Assembly: GCF_005116465.1 (NCBI RefSeq)
Contig: NZ_SWBM01000003.1
Span: forward strand, 1 to 64,000
DNA: 64,000 bases
From: Robertmurraya kyonggiensis
Lineage (GTDB): Bacteria; Bacillota; Bacilli; Bacillales; Cytobacillaceae
Direction: 5' to 3'
The notes beneath the pieces are model-generated. The model saw only the letters and a list, made by a program, of their open reading frames with translations. It did no database searches and was not told where the DNA came from. How positions within the stretch are numbered: position 1 is the first letter of the stretch; every line of letters starts with the position of its first letter. Below, piece by piece: positions 28,901-38,117 of this stretch. Position numbers and translations under genes: made by a program.

Positions 28901-29077
28901 TTGCGAAATAAAGCAAAGAATTTCCCATATCAAGGAGAAAATAAATTCGAGGGTGAACCTCGTGCAAAAGCTGAGTATGCTTCTAAAAGAGCGAATGGTA
29001 CGACAAATACTCATCCTCAAGAACGGATGAGGGCCTCAAGCAATAGAGAATCTGACACGTCAGAGCTTTTTGAGTAG
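28901..29077 (+). CDS. sspK: Small acid-soluble spore protein K
   Basis: Minor SASP of the spore core. The 58-residue product contains the family pattern [29 protein letters not shown]...HPQERMRAS, very close to B. subtilis SspK, with a slightly longer acidic tail. The TTG start follows GGGAGGGTC. A sigma-G-like promoter and a 5' hairpin lie upstream. The short reading frame overlapping it in another phase is a shadow. Confidence 0.92.
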   Translation: MRNKAKNFPYQGENKFEGEPRAKAEYASKRANGTTNTHPQERMRASSNRESDTSELFE

Positions 29078-29104
29078 AAATACTACTACGGGAGGCTGAA
29101 TAAA

Positions 29105-29263
29105 ATGGGAAAAAGTAAAAATTTCTTTGACAACAATCCTTACTCAAGCCCATTTACTTCACCAAATGTTCGTTTGAAGCATGCCCATTCTCAAGTTAAT
29201 GGGGAAACAAAAGAAACGCAAGACATCATTATTCTCCATCACCAAATCAGAAAAAATTCGTAA
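29105..29263 (+). CDS. YpzG family small protein
   Basis: A 52-residue basic protein (MGKSKNFFDNNPYSSPFTSPN) with the segment KHAHSQVNGETKETQ, which resembles the YpzG family of small Bacillus proteins often found beside sspK and recX. GGGAGGC lies ahead of the ATG. It follows sspK by 27 bp and is probably cotranscribed in sporulation. Function unknown. Confidence 0.72.
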   Translation: MGKSKNFFDNNPYSSPFTSPNVRLKHAHSQVNGETKETQDIIILHHQIRKNS

Positions 29264-29269
29264 AGCTTT

Positions 29270-29299
29270 AACCAGAGCCTTTTTTAGGGCTCTGGTTTA
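29270..29299. terminator. Bidirectional terminator between the YpzG-like gene and yfhH
   Basis: AACCAGAGCC / GGGCTCTGGTTT stem with a T-rich loop; it overlaps the yfhH stop codon. Confidence 0.8.
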
Positions 29300-29617
29300 C
29301 TTAATTACTTTCAGCATAGAAATCGGTAAAGCTTCTTCTTCTTTACTCTCTCCTAGTCGATATCCCCATGCAAATACGCCATTCATATACTCAATCTGAA
29401 AATACTTTCCTGGGTCACCATCGATTTCGTAGATTTCTTTTTTCTTAAAATCTCTAGGGTTTAGCAAATAAGCCTTAGCCATGATTGCTTTTCTTTCTAA
29501 TACGGCAAATTCACTTACCATCCCCATTTGTTCAGCTTTACGTGCTTGTTCATGGAGCTTAGAGATCTCTTGCTTCAACTCATACTCCGTCATCGTACTG
29601 TAGCGTTTTTCTTCCAC
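29297..29617 (-). CDS. yfhH: YfhH family protein (DUF1811)
   Basis: A 106-residue protein with an N-terminal helical hairpin (YELKQEISKLHEQARKAEQMGMVSEFAVLERKAIMAKAYLL) and a C-terminal small beta domain (IDGDPGKYFQIEYMNGVFAWGYRL). This is typical of YfhH/DUF1811. The GTG start follows GGGGTGA. It lies downstream of recX on the same strand, as in B. subtilis. Function is not known. Confidence 0.88.
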   Translation of the reverse strand: MEEKRYSTMTEYELKQEISKLHEQARKAEQMGMVSEFAVLERKAIMAKAYLLNPRDFKKKEIYEIDGDPGKYFQIEYMNGVFAWGYRLGESKEEEALPISMLKVIK

Positions 29618-29659
29618 CTTTGCTCACCCCTTATGAAGTTCTAACCTTATTTTACTATA

Positions 29660-30469
29660 TTAATAATCTTTTTCCTCAGCTAAAAATTGTTCGATTTTCT
29701 CCATTGAAAACCCTTTTCGATATAGGACCTGCTTCATTTTTTGTTCGTATTCATAGCCATCTAATTGTGCGTACTTCCGATGTGCTTTTTCTCCCTGATA
29801 TCGTAAAGCTTCCATTTCATCATCTTCATCTTTTTTTGATTCTGCCATTTCCATGGCGATGGAGATTACTTCAAATGGGTAGCCTTTTCTGAGCAAATAT
29901 TGCTCAGCCTTTTGCTTCAGGATTCGTTCCGATTCTTTAGCGCTTTTATTCACAGTTTTTTCCCAGAGTACTTTTGCTTTCTCAATCTGTTTTTCTAAAG
30001 AAAACTGCTTTAGTGCTTTCTCAATGAGCGGAGCGGCAACCCCCTTCTCCTGAAGGTCTCTTCGAACTACGACAATTCCTTTATCGGATGTATTTATTTG
30101 TGTACGAACGTAAGCATTCGCATATTCTTTATCATTTAGAAATTGATATTCGTACAATTTATGGATAACCTCTTGGATAACAGGTTCTTCAACTTCCTTA
30201 TCCGCTAAGTACTTGCGCACCTCAAACTCCGTTCTCATAACACGTGTTAAATAGTGGATCGCTAAATTATATGACTTTCGTATATCGTCCTGATAATTAA
30301 TTTCCATTAAAGCGAAGTCGTCTAACTCCATACCTTTTTTCAAATTAAACTTAATTAAAACATCTTCATCGACACTAAAAGCGTACTCCTCACCTTTTCC
30401 ATGATCTAAGAAGATATTATATCGATCCGTATTCTTTTTTTGGACGGTGATTTTTGTAATCGTAGCCAT
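29660..30469 (-). CDS. recX: Recombination regulator RecX
   Basis: Modulates RecA filament activity by direct binding. The 269-residue length is usual for Bacillus RecX. It shows the repeated three-helix RecX modules (AIHYLTRVMRTEFEVRKYLADKEV, YQFLNDKEYANAYVRTQINTSDKG, KGYPFEVISIAM). GGAGGTGAGGAC precedes the ATG. It is divergent from yfhF and upstream of yfhH, as in B. subtilis. Confidence 0.92.
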   Translation of the reverse strand: MATITKITVQKKNTDRYNIFLDHGKGEEYAFSVDEDVLIKFNLKKGMELDDFALMEINYQDDIRKSYNLAIHYLTRVMRTEFEVRKYLADKEVEEPVIQEVIHKLYEYQFLNDKEYANAYVRTQINTSDKGIVVVRRDLQEKGVAAPLIEKALKQFSLEKQIEKAKVLWEKTVNKSAKESERILKQKAEQYLLRKGYPFEVISIAMEMAESKKDEDDEMEALRYQGEKAHRKYAQLDGYEYEQKMKQVLYRKGFSMEKIEQFLAEEKDY

Positions 30470-30573
30470 GTCCTCACCTCCCTATAAATGTACCACATTG
30501 TTTGAAAAATCTCCGCTCAAAAACAGGGTTTTCCATGATAAAAAGCTAATTAGTTCATAGGGGTGATATACTC

Positions 30574-31455
30574 ATGAAAATTGTGATAGCAGGCGGAACT
30601 GGCTTTGTAGGAAAAGCCTTAACAAAACGGTTAATAGAAAAAGGACACGAGGTCATTATTTTAACAAGAAAGAAGTCACAAATAGGAGGAAATCCGGCAT
30701 ACCTTCAATGGTTAAACGAAAGAAAAACTCCCACAATACAAGATCTTGACGTCATGATAAATTTAGCAGGTGAATCGCTTAGTAGTGGACGTTGGACGAC
30801 AGAGCGAAAGGAACGGATTCTCTCCAGTCGTATGGAAGCAACAGAAGCAGTTCTCGACCTCATGAAAAAGAGCCCTCCTAAGACATTCATTAACGCCAGC
30901 GCCATCGGTTATTACGGCACTTCTTTAACGGATAAATTTACAGAAGAAAATGAAACAGCTGGAACAGATTTTTTAGCCACCACCGTTAAAAAATGGGAAG
31001 AAATAGCCTTAAAATCCACTACTCGTACGGTGTTATGTCGATATGGGATTATTTTAGACAAAACAGAAGGAGCCTTGCCGCGAATTGTACTACCTTATAA
31101 ATTATTTGCTGGCGGAACGGTAGGTAGCGGAAAGCAATGGACGTCCTGGATTCACATTCAAGATGTTGTCGAAGCGACTCTTTTTCTAATTGAGCATGAA
31201 GAGATTGCTGGGCCTGTTAATTTTACTGCCCCAAACCCAGTCTCGATGAAGGAATTAGGGCAAGCCATTGGAAAAGCTATGAAACGTCCTCATTGGATGC
31301 CTGCTCCCACTTTTGCTTTAAGAATAGCCCTAGGTGAAATGAGTCTATTGGTTTTAGAAGGACAACGTGTCCTTCCGGAAAAATTACAACAAGCAGGATT
31401 CCAATTTCTTTTTGAAAAAGTAGAAGAAGCTTTAGTAAATATTTATCAAGCTTAA
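30574..31455 (+). CDS. yfhF: YfhF-like NAD-dependent epimerase (TIGR01777 type)
   Basis: A 293-residue Rossmann-fold protein of the SDR-like family often called cell-division-inhibitor-like SulA by old annotation. It has GGTGFVGKALTKRL (dinucleotide binding), NLAGESLSSGRW, the family motif SAIGYYG, and a DUF1731-like C-terminus (PAPTFALRIALGEMSLLVLEGQRVLPEKLQQAGFQF). Its reaction is unknown. GGGGTGAT precedes the ATG. Confidence 0.88.
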   Translation: MKIVIAGGTGFVGKALTKRLIEKGHEVIILTRKKSQIGGNPAYLQWLNERKTPTIQDLDVMINLAGESLSSGRWTTERKERILSSRMEATEAVLDLMKKSPPKTFINASAIGYYGTSLTDKFTEENETAGTDFLATTVKKWEEIALKSTTRTVLCRYGIILDKTEGALPRIVLPYKLFAGGTVGSGKQWTSWIHIQDVVEATLFLIEHEEIAGPVNFTAPNPVSMKELGQAIGKAMKRPHWMPAPTFALRIALGEMSLLVLEGQRVLPEKLQQAGFQFLFEKVEEALVNIYQA

Positions 31456-31527
31456 GTATCAATCCTTTTAAATAAGGGAAAAATAGGAAGTGTAGTCTTA
31501 TTAATTTGTGAAGAGAGGATGTTGCGA

Positions 31528-31656
31528 ATGTCTGATAAGAAACGAAAAGACAAGTCTAAAAGTACATTGTCCAGTATGCAAGAAATGAATTATTCACATG
31601 AGTTCAAAATGGCTGACCAAGCTGGAGGATTCACAAAGAAGAAGGCGCGACATTAA
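31528..31656 (+). CDS. yfhE: YfhE family small protein
   Basis: A 42-residue basic protein (MSDKKRKDKSKSTLSSMQEM...) with the family core YSHEFKMADQAGG and a Lys-rich end. AGAGAGGATGTTGCG precedes the ATG. It lies between yfhF and yfhD, as in B. subtilis. Function unknown, probably sporulation-linked. Confidence 0.85.
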   Translation: MSDKKRKDKSKSTLSSMQEMNYSHEFKMADQAGGFTKKKARH

Positions 31657-31744
31657 TTCATAAATTCCATGACAATCGTGAAAAATAAGTACGGAAAAAC
31701 GTAAATGTTTTTTCGTACTTTTCATTTTGAAGGGGGTTTTACGA

Positions 31745-31930
31745 TTGGGACGTGGACAAGGCCGAAAAACAAGAGACAAAAATAAAGCAAGTCTTCCACA
31801 AGTGCCAAAAAATATGAAATCAGATGGCCGCGATGTGGAGTTTGACCGTGATTTAGCAGACCATGCTGATTTAGAGGCGATGGCTCGCTCGAACGCAGCA
31901 GATAAAAGAGCAAAGAAAAAGAAAAAATAA
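31745..31930 (+). CDS. yfhD: YfhD family small protein
   Basis: A 61-residue highly charged protein (MGRGQGRKTRDKNKASLPQVPKN... ending in a Lys run) of the YfhD family, known only from spore formers. The TTG at 31745 is chosen because GAAGGGGG lies about eight bases upstream; a TTG six codons earlier overlaps that site. It closes the yfhF-yfhE-yfhD series. Confidence 0.85.
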   Translation: MGRGQGRKTRDKNKASLPQVPKNMKSDGRDVEFDRDLADHADLEAMARSNAADKRAKKKKK

Positions 31931-31934
31931 CACA

Positions 31935-31962
31935 CTCTAGGTGAATCCATAGCGGATTCACC
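31935..31962. other. Hairpin between yfhD and the SNF2 gene
   Basis: TAGGTGAATCC / GGATTCACCTA form a perfect 11-base stem with a five-base loop, between converging genes and reaching the SNF2 stop codon. No T-run follows on either strand, so termination is uncertain. Confidence 0.6.
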
Positions 31963-34900
31963 TAGTCGCATATTCAATCGTTAAAAGCTCCCGAATGTCA
32001 TCCTCTGTTAACGTGGATGCATTGCTTTCCTTTGTATCGATGATTTCTTGAACAAGATTTCGCTTCTTATCCTGTAGTTCATCCATTTTTTCTTCAACAG
32101 TTCCTTTGGTAATCATCTTGATGACTCTCACCGTATTCTCCTGCCCCATCCGATAAGCTCGGTCGGCTGCCTGATCCTCTACAGCAGGATTCCACCATAG
32201 ATCATAGAGAATAACCGTATCCGCTCCCGTTAAATTTAAACCTGTGCCCCCGGCTTTCAATGAAACGAGGAAAAAGCTATTCTCGCCCTTGTTAAAGCGG
32301 GCGCACAATTCAACTCGCTCCTCTGCAGGCGTTTGACCATCAAGATAAAAAAATGTTATCCCTTTTAACGCCAATTGCCGTCCAATCAGTTCAAGCATTT
32401 TTGTAAATTGAGAGAAAATCAACACTCTTCTCCCTGCTTGATTGGCTTCATCAACAATTTGCATGAGCTTATTCAACTTCGCTGAGCTTCCTTTATATCC
32501 ATCAACAAACAAAGCAGGATGGCAGCATATTTGTCTCAGTCTTGTTAAGCCTGCTAAAATTTTGATTCTGTTTTTTCGTATCGTGTTTTTGTCCAGATGC
32601 TTTAAGGTATCATGGCGAAGCTTCGCTAAGTACGCAGCATACAGCTTCTTTTGCTCTGGATAGAGTTCCACATATTCTGGTAGCTCCATTTTTTCCGGCA
32701 GCTCATGAAGGACATCTGATTTCATTCTCCTTAGAAGAAACGGACTCGTCCTTTTCGCAATTTGTTTTCGTGTCAATTGACTGTAATTTTTTAAACCCTG
32801 AAACAGCTCTGGAAAAACGACGTGATAAATCGACCACAACTCCTCTAGAGAATTTTCTATCGGCGTCCCTGTTAGAGCAAAGCGATGATTCGCTTTTATT
32901 TTCTTTACAGACTTAGCTGTTTGGGTAATCGGATTTTTAAAAGCTTGAGCTTCATCAAAAAACACCGTATGGAAATCCTGGCTTTCAAACCAATGGATAT
33001 CTTTTCGGAGCAGTGTGTAAGAAACGATCAAGACGTCAATTTCATTGATTTCCTTATACACCTTCTGCCTCTCTTTTTTCACGCCGTCTGCTACAACCGC
33101 CCTTGTGTCAGGTGAAAACTTGATAAACTCGTGGAGCCAGTTGTAGGTAACTGCCGAGGGAGAGACTATCAGGACAGGTCGACTATCCTTTTTCACCTCT
33201 GAAAGAACAGACTCAATATAGGCGATACTCTGGACTGTTTTCCCAAGCCCCATATCATCGGCTAAAATCCCACCAAAACCATAGCTAGCAAGAGTCTTCA
33301 ACCATTGATATCCATGCTTTTGATAATCCCTCAAAATCGACTCAAAGCTTTTCGGCACTTCAAATTGATGCGGATTTGTTATCTCTTCTAGAAATTGTCG
33401 GAAAGATTCCTCGGGAGAAAACACTTCATTGTCCATAATCGAATCAAGAAAAGTGATTCCCTTTAGGACAGGCATATCTAGCCCTTTTTCGATTTCATCA
33501 TAATCGATCGGAAGTGACCTTAAAAATCGGTCCATTTCTTCAAACTCTTTCGTTTCTAACGTAAGAAGTGCACCATTACGCAAACGATAATATTTTCGTT
33601 TTTCTTCTAAGGCTTGCAACAAATCCCGAATTTCGTTTTCTGGAATGCCGGTCATTTCAAATTTAAATTCAAGCCAATTGGTTCGTTCTTTTTTCACTTT
33701 TACTTTGATATTAGGGTGAGAATTCTCTTTAAAAACCCGATTGCGAATCGCTGTCGTTGCATATACCTGAACAAGCTTCTGTAGCTTTGGCAGGATATGA
33801 TGCAAGAACTCATACTCAAGATCTTCGTTTTGTAAAAAATATCCTCCATCTGTTTTCGCAAATTCACTCTCGTCCATTAATTGAAGAATTTCATCCTCTT
33901 TTCTGTCATCCCTCACAAGCAACGCACGAGCAAATTCCTTATCATTGGAAACCGGATTAATCATGATGTTTCCATAATGAAATTCTAAGCCAGCAAGCAA
34001 ACGGTTTTTCACACGATCTAAATAAAGCTTAGGTACAAGCGGAGTTTGAACTAACCTTGTTGCTATTTCATCCGCAATTGTTACAACTCCTAGCTTTTTC
34101 AAACCAGGTAATACTTTTTCTAGGAAAAAATCCATTTGCTCTTTTGGAATAGGTATTCGATTCCTTCCAGAACTATCGAGCATTTCCTTTAAGCTTAACA
34201 GCCTCTTGCAATCGGCATGTTCTAAAGGAATCACGTTCCCACAATTAAGAACACAATCATATGAATCCATGATGACAATTTGCTCGAAGCCCTTGATTGA
34301 AAGCTGGTAGCCACTTGATTCAGTTTGAAAATCAAAGTGTAAAGGGAGTGTTTCCTCCGTTACTTTTGGTCCCTCAAATACTTCTCCATAATACTCGATT
34401 CTTCCATTAGGTTCTTTTACGAGTAAAGGCACTAGCCTCTTCCATCCGGATGCGGGAATGGCTAATGTGCTTTTATAGGATGAAGGATTCTTCTTATGAT
34501 TGTTTGGTATGAGTTGATGAAGAATTTCATCCACGGAGCGGTCAAAACAATGAATGCGCGGATCATAGGTGAAGATCGGTGATAACACACTTTGATTCCC
34601 TTCTCTCACATCCTCCAAGAAACGGCGAATATGAAAGACAGATGTCTCTTCAATCTCAATGCTTATACCAAACATTCGCTCACCATTGTCCATTTGTAGC
34701 ACTTTACAAATAAATCTTGTATCTAGAACTTGCCTATCTTCAAAATGGAGCTGATGCCCACTAGAACGTTTCGGTTGCTCCTGAAAAATCGTTAGCAGTC
34801 CTTCTGCTAAGCTTGAGTCCTCAGACTCGTCTATCGAGCCGATCCCTCTTCTTTGTTTTTCATAAATCGCAATCAAGACTGCTGCGATATGCTGACAATC

Positions 34901-35131
34901 CTTTTGAAAAGATGCTAGTGTCGGACAGCTACAGCTCGTTTGAATTTCCCCATTTTCTTTCGTTTCAACTTTTACATAAAAATCTTCTCCAGCTTTGACG
35001 ATTGCTTCAGAAGAATGAGGTGCATCGTTTTGAAATTGAACTTTATTCCCGCGATAAAACGCTTCTCCTCGCTTGAAGGAGATGTCTCCACACATTTCTT
35101 TAATAATTTTCGGACTTAGTTTGATAGCCAA
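31958..35131 (-). CDS. SWIM zinc-finger SNF2-family DNA-dependent ATPase
   Basis: A 1057-residue Swi2/Snf2-type ATPase. The N-terminal SWIM finger (CSCPTLASFQKDCQH, about 65-80) suggests DNA or protein binding. A long SNF2-associated domain follows, then the motor (about 600-1050): motif I LADDMGLGKT, motif II FFDEAQAF, motif III LTGTPIEN, LIFSQFTKML, SLKAGGTGLNL and the final motif DQAADRAYRMGQ. It is the bacterial SWIM/SNF2 type with no defined role in Bacillus; a remodelling or repair function is inference. The TTG start follows AAGGAG. No methyltransferase or nuclease neighbour suggests a defence system. Confidence 0.9.
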   Translation of the reverse strand: MAIKLSPKIIKEMCGDISFKRGEAFYRGNKVQFQNDAPHSSEAIVKAGEDFYVKVETKENGEIQTSCSCPTLASFQKDCQHIAAVLIAIYEKQRRGIGSIDESEDSSLAEGLLTIFQEQPKRSSGHQLHFEDRQVLDTRFICKVLQMDNGERMFGISIEIEETSVFHIRRFLEDVREGNQSVLSPIFTYDPRIHCFDRSVDEILHQLIPNNHKKNPSSYKSTLAIPASGWKRLVPLLVKEPNGRIEYYGEVFEGPKVTEETLPLHFDFQTESSGYQLSIKGFEQIVIMDSYDCVLNCGNVIPLEHADCKRLLSLKEMLDSSGRNRIPIPKEQMDFFLEKVLPGLKKLGVVTIADEIATRLVQTPLVPKLYLDRVKNRLLAGLEFHYGNIMINPVSNDKEFARALLVRDDRKEDEILQLMDESEFAKTDGGYFLQNEDLEYEFLHHILPKLQKLVQVYATTAIRNRVFKENSHPNIKVKVKKERTNWLEFKFEMTGIPENEIRDLLQALEEKRKYYRLRNGALLTLETKEFEEMDRFLRSLPIDYDEIEKGLDMPVLKGITFLDSIMDNEVFSPEESFRQFLEEITNPHQFEVPKSFESILRDYQKHGYQWLKTLASYGFGGILADDMGLGKTVQSIAYIESVLSEVKKDSRPVLIVSPSAVTYNWLHEFIKFSPDTRAVVADGVKKERQKVYKEINEIDVLIVSYTLLRKDIHWFESQDFHTVFFDEAQAFKNPITQTAKSVKKIKANHRFALTGTPIENSLEELWSIYHVVFPELFQGLKNYSQLTRKQIAKRTSPFLLRRMKSDVLHELPEKMELPEYVELYPEQKKLYAAYLAKLRHDTLKHLDKNTIRKNRIKILAGLTRLRQICCHPALFVDGYKGSSAKLNKLMQIVDEANQAGRRVLIFSQFTKMLELIGRQLALKGITFFYLDGQTPAEERVELCARFNKGENSFFLVSLKAGGTGLNLTGADTVILYDLWWNPAVEDQAADRAYRMGQENTVRVIKMITKGTVEEKMDELQDKKRNLVQEIIDTKESNASTLTEDDIRELLTIEYATR

Positions 35132-35243
35132 AATGCAGGACTCCTTCCCGAGGCAGTTATAATACTTTCTATATTATAGACGATTTGAAAGCAAAACAAG
35201 AGGACGAAACCTTTTGGCTCCGCCCTCTTATTATAAGTTATTG

Positions 35244-35744
35244 TTAGTTGTTTGCTATGACATCGTTATTTTCGTTCTTGTTTAATTGTTTTTTAAGGAA
35301 TGGTACTGCGAATCTGTCTACTCCGTAATAGTAGCTTGCTGTTCCTGCGAATAATAGAATCATTGCTACTGTGTATAAAATTGGGTTTGTGCTAGTTGTT
35401 CCTGCTAACATGAAGTTCAAGTTCATGAATGCACCTGCGATTAACGCTGGGATTGTTGCTGCTCCAAGGATAAGTCCAACACCTACTAATACTTCGCCCC
35501 ATTGTACTAAGAAGCTGAATATTTCTGCGTTTGGTAATGCTACTCCTTCAAGAAATGCTGCGTACCAACCTTGTACACTTGGGTGGTCGCCACCTGCTCC
35601 AGCTATCGCACCTTTGATAAATCCACTAGCATCGAATCCTCCGCCAGTTATTTTGCCTAAGCCACCTTCTATCCATTGAATTCCTAACCATACTCTCAAT
35701 ATTGTCCAAGCAACCGCTACTTTTGGGTTTTTCATCCATTTCAT
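35244..35744 (-). CDS. DoxX family membrane protein
   Basis: A 166-residue protein with four predicted membrane helices, of the DoxX/DoxD-like family; some members are linked to quinone or thiol redox chemistry. The start at 35744 (MKWMKNPKVAVAWTILRVWLGIQWIEGGLGKI) is preceded by AAAGGAGAG; ten in-frame codons upstream lack a ribosome-binding site. It stands alone, with a DnaA-box cluster upstream. Function uncertain. Confidence 0.82.
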   Translation of the reverse strand: MKWMKNPKVAVAWTILRVWLGIQWIEGGLGKITGGGFDASGFIKGAIAGAGGDHPSVQGWYAAFLEGVALPNAEIFSFLVQWGEVLVGVGLILGAATIPALIAGAFMNLNFMLAGTTSTNPILYTVAMILLFAGTASYYYGVDRFAVPFLKKQLNKNENNDVIANN

Positions 35745-35766
35745 GATAAATCTCTCCTTTGTGAAA

Positions 35767-36146
35767 TTATTCACATATTATCTTAAAAAATTTTGTTATA
35801 AGTTCTTGTTTAAGCTGGCCCGCTTATTCTGTGGTAAAGAGATTTAATTTGTTTTGTGATGTTTTTCACTTTCTCTTTACACTTATAATATATACCTTGA
35901 TAATAGTGAAAACAATAGCTGTCACATTTATTTCACAATATTTCTTTTATTGATGTCAGAATTGTGAACAAAGATACCCACAAGGTTGTGGGTAATGTGG
36001 ATAAAAATTTCAAAATCAACGGTTTACAGGTAATAGAAAGCCTCTTGTTTGTGTATAAGAAACTCGTTCTTCTCTTGTGGATTTTGTTAATAACTTCATA
36101 AAAGGTTATTTTTATCATGTTTTTGTGTGGATAAGGTTGTGGGTAA
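35767..36146. other. Cluster of DnaA boxes in an intergenic region
   Basis: Four exact matches to TTATNCACA: 35767-35775 (plus strand) and 35996-36004, 36050-36058, 36126-36134 (minus strand). One-mismatch copies lie at 35963-35971, 35987-35995 and 36138-36146, all on the minus strand. At 35987-36004 two 9-mers are directly abutted. The region has no convincing gene; a frame at 35933-36118 is discounted. Confidence 0.72.
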
Positions 36147-36160
36147 TCTTTCTTTTATGC

Positions 36161-36340
36161 TCATATTTCAAAGATGGATTGAATTTTAACCATATACGGT
36201 TTTAAGCGATATTCGTTTGCTTTTTTGGAAATGAGTTCACTAATTGCGTTTTCTTGTGTTTCTGCTGAAATGAGACTGCGACCCTCTAATACAGAATCAT
36301 CTTCAACAACTGCATACCAAGTAATTCGAAAAATTTTCAT
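36161..36340 (-). CDS. Small hypothetical protein
   Basis: A 59-residue soluble protein starting MKIFRITWYAVVEDDSVLEGRS. The pattern suggests two beta strands followed by a helix (TQENAISELISKKANEYRL) and a final strand. I do not recognise a family. A possible ribosome-binding site (GGAG, nine bases before the ATG) supports it. It is isolated, and its stop codon borders the DnaA-box cluster. Confidence 0.6.
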   Translation of the reverse strand: MKIFRITWYAVVEDDSVLEGRSLISAETQENAISELISKKANEYRLKPYMVKIQSIFEI

Positions 36341-36513
36341 CTCTTACCACTCCATCCAAATGAAACGAGATATTTTCTCTATCATACTCCCTTTCCTTCT
36401 ATTATTAAACGCGTTCCTATCATTTGATAAAAATTAACAATTTTCATAGTATACAAAGGTTATAATTTTTGATTCAATTATAAAAAAGGATTAATTTGGA
36501 AGGTGTGTTTCGA

Positions 36514-37077
36514 ATGGAGAAAAACTATGAAACAAGACATATCTATTTTACCATCGCGATTTTAATAGCTATACTCTCCCCTATTTTTTATTTTTTTGTT
36601 CCACAAACTTTGGGAGATGTCGTCCATTATAAAGAAGACACCTGGTATGTATCGACTCCAAAAGAGAATTTTACTTCATTCGCCATTGGTTGCGGGTTTC
36701 TCTTTATCGCTTCTATTCTCCTTTTCTTTTTAAATATACGAAAATTATCCAAAGCTATAAGCATCTTCTTTTTATGCTTAGGATTATTTACCTTCTATAT
36801 TGCTTCTCAGTCATTTGTTGCATTATCAAACGATAAAATTTCCTATAGCTCTCTGTTCGAATTTAAAAAGCATACGTATCAATGGGAAGACATTGAAAAA
36901 GTCATTCATTATCGTAATGAAATCGGAACCTTCTCCGAATTTGAATTGGTATTTGAGGATGGAAATCGTGCTATGTTGGATGACAATGCTTATTTTCGAG
37001 AAAAATCCGATAAGTTCGGCATGAAATTGGCTGAATATAATTTATTCCCAGAGCTGTCGTTAGTGGATGAACCTTAA
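36514..37077 (+). CDS. Hypothetical membrane protein with PH-like C-terminus
   Basis: A 187-residue protein with about three membrane helices in the first 100 residues. A soluble tail (SNDKISYSSLFEFKKHTYQWEDIEKVIHYRN...FELVFEDGNRAML) reads like the bacterial PH-like domain that follows membrane segments in many Bacillus proteins. The ATG at 36514 follows GGAAGGTG; a TTG six codons earlier overlaps that site. Function unknown. Confidence 0.7.
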   Translation: MEKNYETRHIYFTIAILIAILSPIFYFFVPQTLGDVVHYKEDTWYVSTPKENFTSFAIGCGFLFIASILLFFLNIRKLSKAISIFFLCLGLFTFYIASQSFVALSNDKISYSSLFEFKKHTYQWEDIEKVIHYRNEIGTFSEFELVFEDGNRAMLDDNAYFREKSDKFGMKLAEYNLFPELSLVDEP

Positions 37078-37223
37078 TGAATCATATGAAGGTGCTAGAT
37101 TGAAATCACAAATGAATAGACATAATACACTCCCTACTTTATGAAAAAATGATAAGATGAATTTACGTTATCGATGAAATCAATTGAAACAAATCGTTTT
37201 GGCAAATAGTTAGGGGTGTTAAG

Positions 37224-38117
37224 ATGGATTTACATCAGTTATACGTGTTCACAAAAGTAGTAGAGCATAAAAGCTTTTCCAAAGCAGCTGAAGCGGTTTA
37301 TTTAAGTCAGTCAACTGTTAGCTCCCATATTCAATCCTTGGAAAAAATATTGAATGTCCAGCTGTTTGACCGAGTTGGAAGAGAAACCGTTATTACGCCT
37401 TATGGTGAGCGGTTATATCATTGGGCCCTTAAATTATTGCAGCTAAAAGACGAAGCTCTTTTTGATATCAAAGAAAGTGTTACGGAATTAAAAGGTGTCA
37501 TTCATATGGGAGTCAGTTCTGTTCCGGGACAGTTTCTCGTTCCAAAAATCGTCAAGAAGTTCCGCAAGGAGTATGCAAATGTGACGTTTTCGCTTAGCGA
37601 ATATCCGTCCAAGATAGTCGCAGAAAAAGTTATGAGCGGAACGGTCGATATGGGCTTCCTTGGCGAAAAGTACGAGAATGACAAGCTGCACTACATCCCT
37701 TTAATGAAGGAAAAGCTCGTACTAATTTCATCCAAAGAGTTTGCTCTTGCTGAGTCTGTTTCGATTCATGATATTATTCACAATCCTTTTATTATGAGAA
37801 GCTCAGACTCTGGTACAAAAGCCATTTTAGAGAAGTTTTTAAAGAAGCAGCAGATCAAAGAGGAACAATTAAATGTAGTAGCTTACACAGAAAGTAGCCA
37901 ATCACTTATTGAATTTGTAAAGCAAGGGATCGGCATCGCAATTATTTCCGAAATTGCTGCGAAGGAATATTGTACAGGCACAAACTTGCAAATACATAAG
38001 CTTGAAGATTTTCATGATGAGCGCTATTTCTATCTTGTCTACAACGAAATGAAGACACTCTCTTTAGTGACGAGGTTATTAATTGAAATGATAAGTAAAG
38101 GGAAAGTAGAATATTGA
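37224..38117 (+). CDS. LysR family transcriptional regulator
   Basis: A 297-residue LysR regulator. It has an N-terminal winged helix (FSKAAEAVYLSQSTVSSHIQSLEKILNVQLFDRVGRETVITPYG) and a periplasmic-binding-protein-like effector domain (about 90-297). The sequence is of the CysB/CysL-like type often labelled selenium metabolism-associated, but no selenium genes are near. GGGGTG precedes the ATG. The usual divergent target is missing, so the regulon cannot be guessed. Confidence 0.85.
   Translation: MDLHQLYVFTKVVEHKSFSKAAEAVYLSQSTVSSHIQSLEKILNVQLFDRVGRETVITPYGERLYHWALKLLQLKDEALFDIKESVTELKGVIHMGVSSVPGQFLVPKIVKKFRKEYANVTFSLSEYPSKIVAEKVMSGTVDMGFLGEKYENDKLHYIPLMKEKLVLISSKEFALAESVSIHDIIHNPFIMRSSDSGTKAILEKFLKKQQIKEEQLNVVAYTESSQSLIEFVKQGIGIAIISEIAAKEYCTGTNLQIHKLEDFHDERYFYLVYNEMKTLSLVTRLLIEMISKGKVEY

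Noticed and set aside
31958-35131. SNF2 helicase as part of a defence island (DISARM- or BREX-like)
   Set aside because: No methyltransferase, nuclease or phospholipase partner lies nearby; the neighbours are conserved housekeeping and sporulation genes.
35933-36118. Small minus-strand frame in the DnaA-box region
   Set aside because: No ribosome-binding site and low-complexity translation; the DnaA boxes explain the conserved-looking sequence better.
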